Shown in pieces: positions 9,142 through 21,100 of a stretch of 64,000 nucleotides of DNA. Below the pieces are notes generated by a model, which saw only the letters and a list, made by a program, of their open reading frames with translations, did not search any database and was not told the origin of the DNA. A program made the position numbers and the translations under genes. The stretch's first letter is position 1. Every line of letters begins with the position of its first letter. Where the stretch lies: NCBI RefSeq assembly GCF_030936135.1, contig NC_082602.1:3844001-3908000 (forward strand). Direction: 5' to 3'. The DNA is from Gavia stellata. Its lineage: Eukaryota; Chordata; Aves; Gaviiformes; Gaviidae.

Positions 9142-12100
9142 TTTCCTCTTTCCTACTTTACTCCCTCCTAATTGTCCCCTGCAGACCTCTGTTATTCACG
9201 GTGATGGTGGGACCACTACATCTTTTGGCATGAAGTTATTCAGTCCTTCCCCTTGTGTTTTTAATGGCCCCTCTTAAAAGGTTAAACACAAAACCTACTA
9301 GGTCACTCCTTAAAACACAGCCACGCTGTATCCCTCCGGCCCTTTGCAATACCTGTTTTTTCAAGTGCTTTGAAAACCCTGCTTGATTTTTACCATGGAA
9401 AGGCTCTTCCACCCAAATGTAGCCAAGGGGTCGGATGTTTCTCTTTCACACAGCATCACTACAGCTCACTTTACCTTCGGTCTCTGAGGCTGCAACTGCC
9501 AAATATTTGGGCAAGGAGGCCGGGAGGGCTTTTTGGCTTTAAAAGGGATAGGAGAGACTTCAAGCCTTGCAATCTGGGGTGGTTGTGGCCAGTGGGTTTC
9601 TTGTTGGGATGGGAACAGTCCTTCCGCGGCCGTCGTGCAAGCACTGCAGGCAGCTGCCTGCGGACGCCTGCTCCCTGGCAGCTCTGGGGCTGTCACAGCA
9701 GTGATGGGGACAGTCTGGTGAATCTATACGGTATTGCGTGCTGGTGTAATAAGTGTATTATTAGGAGTGGAGTAGCAAGAGAGATGCCTGTGGATGGCTT
9801 TTGGGCATGGCAGAATAACTGCGGCGGAGGGTAATTGAGTAAGTAGGAAAAGCAGTGGTAGGAAATTACTGCTTTCACCCAAAGCTGATGGAGTGAAATA
9901 TGGTTATTTGCTCTTTCTGACTCACAGTGCTGGGTCCCTTCGGGTGAGTGCTCGTTCCCAGGAGCAGCCACTCACCGATGGGGCGACCCTTGCAGCCTGC
10001 CCGGCATCCCGGCAGCTGAGAAAGGCAGCAGCCCCTGCCAGTGCGGGGAGACGGGCCAGAGCAGGGGCTTGTCCCCGTGTCACCCTTCACAGCCTTGTCC
10101 CACACAGGAGCTGGGGGCTTGGGCTGTCGCTCCAAACACCTTCTGCGCTTCTAGTATCTTTTTTTCCTATAGCAAGCACCGCATCCCTTCAATACTCCCA
10201 CTATTGGCAGGGACGGAGCGGGCGGAACAGTTTCCTAGGAAAACTTCAGCTTTTTTCCCATGGGTTTTGGCCCTGCTGTGCCGGAGGGTTCCATCCCAGC
10301 CCTGGGGACTTTTTGGCTCAGCTCAGGCAGTCCCCAGGCTCTGCGCCTGATTCACCAGCCCCAGCCCTGAGCTTTTCCCCCCGGCTTTTCCTGCAGGGAT
10401 AACCTCACGGCACAGCCGCTGTGGCTTGCACAGCTGTGTCCCATTGCAGCTTCACAGCTTTCTCCCTCCATTCCTGATTGCTGGGCAGGTTATAACAGCA
10501 ACCCCCTGCTAACTACTGCTCCTCGGATGCTCTGTTGCTTATTTGCAGTCTGCTCAAGGGTGACTTCATGTGCGGTGGCACCCAGATAAGAGCCTGTGTG
10601 CATGTCCCATGCTTGCAGCAAAGCCTTGCAGATACACCTGCGATGTGCGTGGCCTGAAGCAGCCGCAAGCTTTGCAGCGGGGGCTTGGGAGATGCGCTGT
10701 AGCCCAACTGCAGCCCTGTGGGAGATTTGCTATTGAAAGAGCTCTCTGTTCAGTGTTGGGATTTACGCTGCTGCTTTGGTGAGTCGCAAACCACTTTTTC
10801 TGGGTTTTTTTCATGGGGTCTGGGGAGTCGCAGGGGCCCAGCAATTAGGAAATACAATACTTTTTTTTGCAAGCTGCCTAGGAAGGAGAGAGCAGTGGCT
10901 GATAAGAGATCTGCCCCAGCGCTTTAAACCTGCACCTCTGCTAGCTCCTGGGGAGAGCCAGTCCCTGCCAATGGTCTATCCTCTCACACACATTCCCCTC
11001 ACTTTTGCGCACGCTTTCTGGTGTTAGTTTTGTCTCTGCAGAAAGCTGTAATAGACAGGCAGATAATGTTTTATCGCTCCGTTTGGTGAGCGGCATCCAT
11101 ACGCTCTCCTGAGGGCTGTACGAGATGTCCTGGGAATAGAGAGACTTACAGGGGAAAAAGAAAATATCAAAAATTGCCTGTGACGGCAAGCCTGGAGGCC
11201 AGGAGAGGATGGCGTTGCCACACGAGACCCCAGCTCAGAGCGGTGGGATGCTGCCATGGGTCAGCCCTGCTGCATCGCCCGCTCACGCAAAGGTCCCGCG
11301 ACCTTGGGTGCCGGTTGAGGGACACCCCTGGGTGCGGGGTGCCGTGCACCCAGCTCCTGCGTGGCTGCAGGGGAGTAGTTTTGGCCTGACATCTCCACCA
11401 GCTTTGGCTGCAGCCACTGGAGGTCACTGCTGATCTGCAGCTCCACATGCAAAGCCACTTTTGGAGCTCCCAGGTGCTGGCTCTGGGCTGCTCTGCCTCT
11501 AACCCCCTGCAAAACCCCTGGGTGGTTGCTGGCATGTAGGACCTCCACCAGAAATAAGACCTGGCACCCCCAACCCTCCCCACTTATCCCCGTCTCCTGC
11601 TCCTGCGTGCAAGGATCCTTTGGGGACCCATCCTTTCCAACTGCACCGCTCAGTGTAGGACCTCCTGGGAGGGATGCTGGCTCAGGGAACATCCCACAGC
11701 TCCCGAGCAAACAGCAGTGCCAAATGTGAAATGCAAAGCCTGTAACCCGCGCTTCGGGAGGCAAAGGTAGAGCCACAGCAGCTAATTCTTCCCTCGTTGT
11801 TCTTGCCAAATAGCCTATAATTAAGTTAGCTGGTAGGAATAACCTCCATTTGAAGGAGGATGGTCTTATTAATTTCTCTTCTTCTTGGCCTGGCCCCTTT
11901 GACCGAGGCGGTTCGGTGTCCCATGCGGTGCTGCATTCCAGCTCCGTGGGCACAGTGCAGTCAGTGCTGGGGGTTTGGGGCTGAAAGGTCCCTTCTAGGA
12001 GGTTCTGGAGCCATTGCCAAAGAAATGGGTGATTTTACAGCAATGCCCACATCCCTTCGCTGTCTTTTGCTGTGTGAGCATCCAACCAGAACCAGAAAAA

Positions 12101-14700
12101 AAGTCTCCAGAAGGGTCCTGGGAAACTTTAGGGCTCACTGGCTCAGCAGGAGATCAATACTTCCAGTGGCAATGCAAACTGGTAAAATCCCCATTGAAAT
12201 GTCCTCACCATTTCCAAGGGGGCTGGAAACACATTTCCAGCTCCAATCCCAGCTATAGCACCTGGCTCCTCTGACAGGACAAATATCATCCTTCAGGACT
12301 AGAAGTTCAACCAATTTAGGTAATGCTGTTGCTCAGCATTTAAGTAAAACCTGGACTAAAATCTTTTGGGGTTTCCACACCCCCTGAACACTGATGTCTC
12401 CTCATCTGCAGGTAGTGAGCAAACCTCACTCATTTGTTTAGGGCCAAACTGATCTGCTACCTGCTGTAAGACCTCACCCATCAGCAATATTATCCTTCCC
12501 CCACCCCAAGGGGTAAGGATGGCATTTTCTGATTTAGCCTGTGCAATGCAAACCTCAGCTGAATGACAAATCTGCCTCTCTAAATCTGCTTTAGAGAAGA
12601 AGGGGGAAAGAGAACAATGGAAAAGGTCCTAAATGGCAGGTGGGTGCCTTCTGGCTTTGGCTGAGGAGAAAACACGGAGGCTGAGAAAGGTTTTGCGTCC
12701 AAATAGTCCTCCCCAAGCACCTGGCAGAGCGTCGTGGTTTTGGATGGGGGTTAAGGCTTGTGCAGGTCCATAGGTGGTCACAGGGGTGGCACGTGCCAGC
12801 AGAGATTACAGCAACTCATCTGCCTGTAAAACAGTCTGAGCCAGCCCAAACCCTGGCCGTGAGACAAGAGGAATAGGAAATAACGGGATGCTCCCTGGGA
12901 AGAGGGTGAAGACAGGGAGCTAGTGGGACTCAGCTGCTATCAGCAGCTCTGCAGAAAGCTGAGCAATGCAACAAGGGCGATACGGGCTCCCTCCTCCCAC
13001 GGTCACACAGGGATCCTCCTGTTCAGATCCGAGGGCAAGTCCCAGGGCAATTACTCTCCGTGTCCTTGGGGCCCGCTCTGAGCGAGACTGCTCTCTAATC
13101 AGCAGAGCCTTGATGCAGGGGAACCCCTGATTTTAGGCAAAGTCTTGGATGGCCTCCAATACCTTCGCAGTAGTTGGCGGGAGAGGATAAGGCAGCGTCT
13201 TCAGCCCCATGGGAACCCTCTTGCCATCATCCCTAACGGTGCTCTGGGGGGTTCTGGGAGCAGGGATAGCCCTCTTGTCCCCATCTTGAAGCCCTGATGG
13301 GGCATTTAGCTACGCGGCTCTGGGGCACCCTAAACATGGATCTAGAAAGCAGGTCCCTTGGGAGCATGGCTTTGGCCATGCTGTTCTTGCTGGAAGTGCC
13401 TGTGCTATGGGAGCTGCTCTCTGCCTCTCTCCTCTTCCTGGCTCTGTGTCCAGGAAAGTTAAGAGTCAAACAGAGAAAATACAAAAAAACACGGCATTTA
13501 TTTCTGTACATAACCCAAGCGCTCATAATTAGTGTCTCCAGATGGAAAACCAGACAAGTTTTCTTCTCCCAAACAGGGATACTCGGTGCTATGTTGTCAG
13601 GCTCATAATTTAAAAAAATGGTCAATGTTTCTCTTTTTCCTAAAAAGCATGTTTTATAACACAAGAAAAAATATTTCAAAGGCACATTCTTATCAGGAAG
13701 GAATGAAGAAATACTGCTTTTTCCTTGCGAGCCTCCCTCCAGTGCTGGAGAGGTGTTCAGCAGTTGTGGCCGATAACAATCCAACTTGAGAGGAGAATGC
13801 AAAACAGAAGAACAATATTTACTTGAAGCTAATTGTAATTTTCACAAATGGTCACCAAAAGAGCCCAAATATCAGCAGAAAAGGGAAGCTGCTGTATCTC
13901 TTTGTTGCTGGAACGCTGCCTTCCTGCATGTAGGGTTGAGGCAATCTTATCTCCATCTGCTGCCTCGATTAAAGGAGAAGGGGAACTGCTGTTCAGGCGA
14001 TAAGGGAGGCCAGAGGCTTCTCCATTAATATGTAAACTTTGGATCAGAAAGGAAGACGAGAGGCTTTAGGCAGAAGCCACCTCTCAATAGATGGGTTCTG
14101 AATCTGCATGCACCAGCAAAAGGCACATCTAGTATGTGCTGGCCTCTATAAACAGGAGGAAGGGGACGGGATGGAGGTGTGACACTACTACTTAACTTTT
14201 CCAGTTTGGGTTGAATAATGTCCACCCTGAAGGATGATTACCTGAAGTAACAGCTTTGTAACGTTTGTCCAAGCTTGCTGTGATAGATTCTCAAATCCAG
14301 AAAGGACCACGTCAGTCAAACACATTCTCTCGCCCTCCATCGCAACCAGCATCTGAATTAGCCCTATAGGATGGGCTGAACCACCAATAGTTCATTAAAA
14401 AAAAAAATACCCAAAGGACCGAGAACTTTCCAAACACCTTGGCAGCTTGTGCCCATGGTTTGACATCATCTGGTTCCCCAGCTGAGCATTGCTGACTTCG
14501 TATCCAGCTCTGTGTGCCACCCCTGTTAGAGTAGTAATTTCTCTACTTACTTCCAGTGTCATCGCCCCATGCTGGGAGTCCTGATAATCTCAAAACACCT
14601 TTTTAATACGCTCTTTGCAAACACTAAAATGCTTGTGCTCTTGTGGGTTTTTTTATGACTTTGGATGAGTCTTGCAGCCCTGCCTGTCTTAGAGGGAAAA

Positions 14701-14758
14701 ACATGGAGAAAAAGTCAAGTGTAGACACAACACGGAGAAAAAGTCAAGTGTAGACACT
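14701..14758. repeat. 29-bp tandem duplication
   Basis: The unit ACATGGAGAAAAAGTCAAGT plus nine more bases (14701-14729) is repeated at 14730-14758 with only one or two mismatches. It lies in the spacer between the two lipid-transfer genes and is probably a recent slippage or duplication event. Confidence 0.9.
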
Positions 14759-16000
14759 AGAGCAGGAAGCAGTCACTGAGGTTCAGCATCGTGAAAGGGA
14801 TATGCAGAGCTGCAATGAGATATTTTAACGCCTTGGAGACACCAATGTCTCTTCCCTTCTTCATTCAGCCAGTCCCTGCGTGAGTCCCCCATCTCCTTCC
14901 AGCCTCCCCCAGCAGCTGGTGGGTCTCCAGCATTTTTTTTCCCCAGCATCTTTCAGCTCCATCTTCAAGACAATTCTCCCTGTTTCAAGATGAGGATTGA
15001 GACTGCTGGCCTATGCTCTTTAGAAGGGTCTCTTGTGATTTGCTACACTCTCCCCTTCTCTGATTTAACTTCGCCTTAATTTCTCCAATTTTTGGGTTGC
15101 ATTCCTCTGCCTTGCTCCTTTTTTTCCTCCAAGTGTGAATGTGGCCCCCACTGGAATACAAGGTGTTGCCCCCCGCCCCTGACCTCACCCTTGTGCCTGA
15201 TGTGGCACCAGCCACATCCCTGGCAACAGAATGCAAATTCCCCCCAGGAGTAAGAGGATGGCACCAAGCTGTGAGGGAGCTGAGTTGCCTTCCTATGCAA
15301 ATAAATGCAAACACCTTCAATTCATCCGGAAAGTACATACAATTGGCAACAGGTTATGCAGCATTTTGTCTTGCTTCTCTGCTCTTCTCCCTGAGGATTA
15401 TTCTGGGGTGGATGTCTCTGTGGTTGCATCAAAAAAAATAATTTAAAAACCACACATTTCCTCGAGAAATAAAATTTTGCATGTTCCTGGACTTTTCGGC
15501 AGCTGCAAAAGTGTGCATTTAAAGGAGGGTCATTCACTCCCTCCATGGGGAACCGCCTCTCTGCTGGCTGCAGATGTGCTCCCTCTTGACTGCTTTGATA
15601 AATGGGAAGAAAAAAAAGCATTTTTGGGTATAGGCTTGCAGAAGGGTTTCTCGGGCTCTGAGAAACTCATTCATTTGCAAAAGAAGGCTGTTTTTCACAA
15701 GGACCAGTTTGGCTTCCAGCAAGCCTTTCCCCATGAAGGGGAAGAGTTCAGGAAGGGGAAATCTCAGCCTTTGGGGTGGGGAGGACAGGCTTGGGACCTC
15801 CAGCCCCAAGCCAGGGGTGCCTCTGGCTGACCTGCAGCAGTTCCTCTTGCAGTCCCTTCTGATACCCTTACTGCAGCGTTTTTCTTATTAAAAGATGGTT
15901 GTGGAGGAGTTGGGCAGAGCCCTTGACAGCTTACATCGGTTTCACAGAGAACTGGGGTGTGTGGCAGGCGGTTATCCAGTCCCAAAGTGCTCTGACTGCC

Positions 16001-18116
16001 CTATTCTTCTTCTGCTGTCATCAGGAGGTTGCAGACCTTGGAGTTGGCGCGGTGCAAGGCAAACTCCCGCCCAGGCACAGTGCCCTGCCTGCCTTTTCGA
16101 GCGGTGCTGCTCTGGCTCCCGGCAGACTTGGAAACTGTGAAGATCTCTCTGTGGGACAAGGTGACAGCAAGACGGTCAGGAGGCTGTGGTGCTGGTGGAC
16201 CTCAGCCAGACCAGCATATTCACCTGCAGGGCTTCTCCTTATGGTCTAGGCATGGCACTTCCACTCCCATCACCATGAACGTGTGGTGTCCTTCGCCCCC
16301 TCCCTACTGGTTTTGACCCACCCTGCTCAATAAGTGTACAACCATTAATTCCCACCTCTCCCCAAGAAGTCCTCCTTCATCTCAAGCACGTCATGATGTT
16401 TCGACAATACCTGGCCGTATCCAGAGCTTACCTGTATGGGACTTGCTCCTCTTTCAGCTGCAGGCACATGAGCACCGGGCTGCCGGAAAACCTCAGGATG
16501 GTGTCAAAATGGATTGAGGTCTCCACCTCTGTCTGGCTTCTCACAGTGGCTTGGAGGAAAGGGGCATCTAGTTCTGCCTGGAAATCGATGGCGAGGCTTC
16601 CCCTGCAAGAAGGAAGCGTGTGGGTCTGGTCATCGAGCAATGGCCCTGTGCTGGGCACCATGCACTGGCACCAAACAACCCCATAAGCATCTTAATTTTA
16701 GGTCTGGCCATGGAAAAGGAGTGTGCAGCCAACGCCCACTGGACCTCTACCCAACATGTCCCCCAGCCAGGGCTGGACCCAGTGGGAGAAGAGCAGGGGG
16801 CTGTGGAAAGCCAGCCCAAGGTGGAGCATCCCTCGTGCTGGGTGCTGAGCCCCCCGGGTACCCCACATCACCAGAGCCAAGCAGGTTCCCACCCGCTGAC
16901 CTCGCATTGATGCTGGTTTTCAATTCCTGCTCCCAAATGCTCAAGTCCATGTCGGCTGAAATGTCAAGCCCCAGCCCGCCCTGGAGTTTGATGGCCACTT
17001 GGAGGCCAGACTGCAGAGGAATGACCTGGAAGATGGAGAAGGCAGAACTTGCTGTGACAGGACACCGCTCTTGGCCGAGCGGCTGTTACCGGCAGCGATG
17101 CATGGCTGCTGGGACTGCCTATCCCAACCCCGCAGCTGGGCTTGCATGGGAAGAACTCAAGCCATGGCAGAGCTGAGCCATCTCACTGTTTTACCATCCC
17201 CAAGAGACCTCCGGCAGTGCCACTTTGCTCTTGGATGTGTATCCCCGGTGAATCACGTACCTAAAATCCACTGGGGATACATACATGGGATTCACTAGGA
17301 TCTGGCGTGGAGGCAGGTCAGCCCCCCTCACCCCCCCCATTCCAGTACCTGGTGATGGTCCATCAGCAGGAGGTTCCCTTTGACCACGCTTGTGGGTTCT
17401 CCACTGCTTAACAGGACCTTGGCCATTAAGTCTGTATATCCCTGGAAGAAGACGATCGGCCGCAACTGAACATCGAAGAAGATGGCAGACATCCCAGCCA
17501 TGAGCTCTGGCTCCTCTTCTCCTTCCAAGAAGTTTTCTCCCAGCATTGACTCCATCCCTTGCGCTTCAATAGTGACCTAAAACACAGAAGTGGAGATGTG
17601 GAAGCTGCACGGGGCAAAGTTGCAGAAGCCGTTTCGTGCCCTGCGACGCTATTTGAGTTGCTATACTTGTCCAGCCCTTGGATGGGTGCCCTTTGAAGCA
17701 GGAGGACAGTGACGAAGTGGGCTGGATGGGGCATCCAAGCTATCCCTGAGCACCGTGCAAAGGTGGTGTTGCATCCCCTGTTTTTTGGGGGAGCAGGGAG
17801 CTCCCTTCTTCACAGGAGGTCTGTCTGGCTTCACATCAGTGATGGAGGAGGCTGAATTAAGAGCTGTGTGCACTTACGTATTTCTGATATGGGGCGGGTT
17901 AAGAGGGGATGCAGATGGGGCAGTGGCACTGCTGGGTTGGTGTCGTCACCCCCCTCCACGTACGTGCCCCCCAGCCGCTCTCCCAGCATCACACCTGAGC
18001 AGCACGAAGCCGCTGGCCGTGGCTGAGCAGCGAGAAGTCAGAGACGCTCTTTCTCAGGAATCCACCCTCCAAAAAGAGCAGGTCCAGCCCAAAGGTGGAA
18101 AGCAGGTCCTGGGTGA
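16001..18116 (-). other. MTTP-like exons 14-18: C-terminal lipid-binding beta sheets
   Basis: Residues 621-884 cover the lipid cavity. Exon 15, the best conserved, has GMSAIFFDVQLRPIVFFQGY and SVVKGNLLLMDHHQ. Exon 16 has LQGGLGLDISADMDLSIWE. Exon 17 has TEVETSIHFDTILRFSGSPV and VLMCLQLKEEQVPYR. Exon 18 (16001-16148) has EFALHRANSKVC, matching human EFPLHQENSEMC, and then ends MTAEEE-stop (TAG, complement of 16001-16003), a shorter and acidic tail compared with the human Ser/Gly/Trp end. Confidence 0.85.
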
Positions 18117-21100
18117 CTGAAAGGCAAAGAGACGCCCATCAGCATTCCCAGGCAGCGCCTGGCACATCTCTTTTTGCGAATGAGTCACTGAATGGTGGTG
18201 AACCATAAATGCTCTGAGACGCAGCAGCAGGGGATGAAGGCTGACAAGAAAATACAGAGCCCGTAGGCGGGATGCACAAGGCTGGGATCCCGGCAAGTGC
18301 GTCCCCTGCGCCCGATGCCACAAAATCAGCGCTCAGCAGGACGGGGCGGTTTCTTAAAAAAGCGAGGGAATTGGGAGGTCACTGGGTATGTCTAAAAGCA
18401 GGATCCTGAGAGCTTCTTGTTAATTTGTGAGCCTCCTCAATAGATTGTATGGCTGCTCCTGTAGAGCTGTCCCATTTATGGTCAGAGTGCCTGAACTGCA
18501 CAGATCTTGTGTGCTAGCTATTAAATATCTGATAATTTATTCAGAGGGGAAAGCTTCTCTGCACCATCTCCTTCTATTCTTGCAATAATCGAAGGATTTA
18601 GTATTGCAATGTTTTTTCTTCCCAGTGCTGTTTTCCCTCCAGCTACGCCCTACAAGGCTAGACTGAGCTAATTTGAAGAGGGACAGAAACAAGAGCTGAG
18701 GGGCAAAGATTTAAGCAGATATTTAGCAAGCGTCAATTGTTGCAGTCTCTCGGCAGTTTGGCTTTTTATCTCGGCACGAGGATTCTCCTCTTTGAAGAGC
18801 TTATTAAAAATACCTAAGGAACTGAGGAACGGAGCTAAATATCTTGACTTATCAGGAAAAGCACAGAAACTCCCACCTACAATCTACTATTGGTTTCATC
18901 TCCAGCTGAAGTTCCTCTTTCAAATTAGCAGGATCTGGGAAAAGTATGTGGCACAGCCCACCCTCCTGCTGAAGAAAGCTGGGTGGTTGCAGGGGTGTCA
19001 GAGAAAAGTGTATGTATCTCAGGTGGTGCTGGGAAACCTCACACTGAGATTTTGGGGCATTTCTATAAAGCCGAGGCCTCTTCTGAAAGCTGCCTTTCCC
19101 CACCAGCCCCTCCTTTAGCTGTTTGAGAGGACCATGGGATGATTGTCCTCTGTGGTGTCACCTGTCAGAGGTCCTGAGAAAGAAGAGGAGATGCCAGCTT
19201 TCGAGAAGAAGTTGTAATTGTTTATCCGTGGGTCTCTCATGATGTCTTTCATTATTTTCCTGGAAGGAAGAGGGAAAAGGTATGTCAGCGCTGGGAAGGA
19301 AAAATGTCAGTAGTCATTACAGAAGGCTGTACGAAGAAGGAAATATAAATTTCCAGACTACTTCTCTCAGTTGCCCAGAGAAGTGTGAGCAAAAAAGGAA
19401 ATGAGCAGACATGGGCTACCCTGGAATTTCCCTCTCTGTCGGTTTATTAGGATAAACCAGTGAGATATTTTTGTGCAGCTTTTGCTTAGCTCTGAAAAAT
19501 GTTAGTGCTCAGTTCGTTTTGTGCAGATAGGAAGATTAATGCAGTTACAAATTGTGCGCTGCCCTGAGAGCCAGAGCTTTGGCCTCCAAGGACTCTGCCG
19601 AAGCCACGAGCCTGGGTCCCGCTGCCACAGGGCAGGATGAGGAGGGACGCCAGGTTTTGGCTGTCCAGGTGTCATCTGCATTAGCAGCCTTGCTGTTTTC
19701 TTCCTCCTGCAGCTGGGAATTTCCAATGCCAGCTCCAAGAAGTGGTGCTAGCACGCTTTTAAGGCACACCGGCTCAAAAGCCACAGCTGAAGTGTGGAGG
19801 AGGGAAAAAAAGATGTAGACCTAGGGGGGAAAAATGCAACCTTTCCCTCCAGACCCACCTTGCCGGGTGATGGTCGGCACGCAGGCTGTTCTGGACCTTC
19901 AGCAGCAGAAACGTCGCCATTTCCGTCTCCAGCTCGTTGGCGGCCAGCAGGATGTTGATGACATCCATGGGCGAGGGCTCGTTATCTAGGAGGATTTCTG
20001 CAGCAGCCAGGCGACACGTTTTTTCATAGCTCTTCCTCTTCTCGTGGAAAATCCTCCTCATTGCTCGTTTCACCTGATGCGAGAGGGCAATTAAAATAGT
20101 ACTCTTAGGGTGGTGATGTGCAAACGGTGGCTCTGTTTGCACCCCGATGGCTTGGCTTTTAATGGGAAGAGGAGCACCAAGCCTTGGCAGTTGCATTTCG
20201 TACCTCAACAGAGATGTGCCGAGTGGGGAATCGCTGCAGGGCAGAGGTGGCCGTGGTGGCGACAATGGTGGGACCCTCCTCGGCATAATCCAGGAGGGTG
20301 GGGATGGTTTCGGGGAGCGCCGCGTTCCCCAGGGCCAGCAGGTAAATGACCACCTTGGAATCCTCCTCGGCTCCTCTTAGCCCCACGAGGATGGTTTCCA
20401 CCCCATGCTCCACCTCCTGCTCGGGGTTTGCAGGAGGGCAGAAGAGAAGGAGAATGAAGGGAGGGATAGGAGACAATTCAGGCATCCCCAGAAGGAGGGG
20501 GGTCCAAAAAAGCCGAGCGCGGGGGTTTGCAGAGGACCCACCTGCAGCCCACACAGCTTCTGCTGGCACAGCTTGCCGACCAGAGAGCCCACGGCAACTA
20601 TCCCTGTCTCCTGGACTTCAGGGGCCAGCTGCTTCCCATCCAGCTTATCCTGGGCACGGGGAAAGGGGTATTAGGAAGCAGAAAATAAATGGGAAAAAGA
20701 GAGATGAGTATGTTTTACCTCTAATCTCAAAGCGTTTACCAAAAAAGTAAGGAAAAACTAGTTCTTACCTGCCTTGAAGGAGGCAATGCATGGTTTAACT
20801 GGATAAAATACTGTTTTTTTCAGTGGCTTTTAATTAAGCTTTTATTATCTGTAATGCACTGATATAAAGCACTTTCCGCTAAATGCTTTTCCTCTAAGGA
20901 ACATCTACTCCCATAGCCAGTGTCCCATTAAAAGCACATAAAATAATCCCATAAGCAGGAAGATATATTTCTAGAGAAACATATTTTCCTTTTTCAGGAA
21001 AATATGCTTGCCGTTCCCTCCTGGCTGAAATGGGGTGAGGATCCATCCCGGACTCAGGACCCTCTGGGAGGGAGAGAAATGTCTGTACTTACTAACACCA

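Larger units (their letters stand above)
8801..16000. other. Spacer between the StAR-like and MTTP-like genes
   Basis: About 7.2 kb with no exon I can support on either strand. The left part is upstream sequence of the StAR-like gene; the right part must hold the MTTP-like 3' UTR. I found no convincing nearby AATAAA for the latter: an AATAAG-like string lies near 15886, and an exact minus-strand AATAAA is near 13497-13502. A 12-bp triplet repeat (9106-9141) and a 29-bp duplication (14701-14758) are noted separately. Confidence 0.4.

Noticed and set aside
13233-13802. 189-codon minus-strand open frame in the spacer between the two lipid-transfer genes
   Set aside because: It has no recognisable motif and no splice partners, and it is not continuous with the MTTP-like gene, whose stop codon is at 16001-16003.
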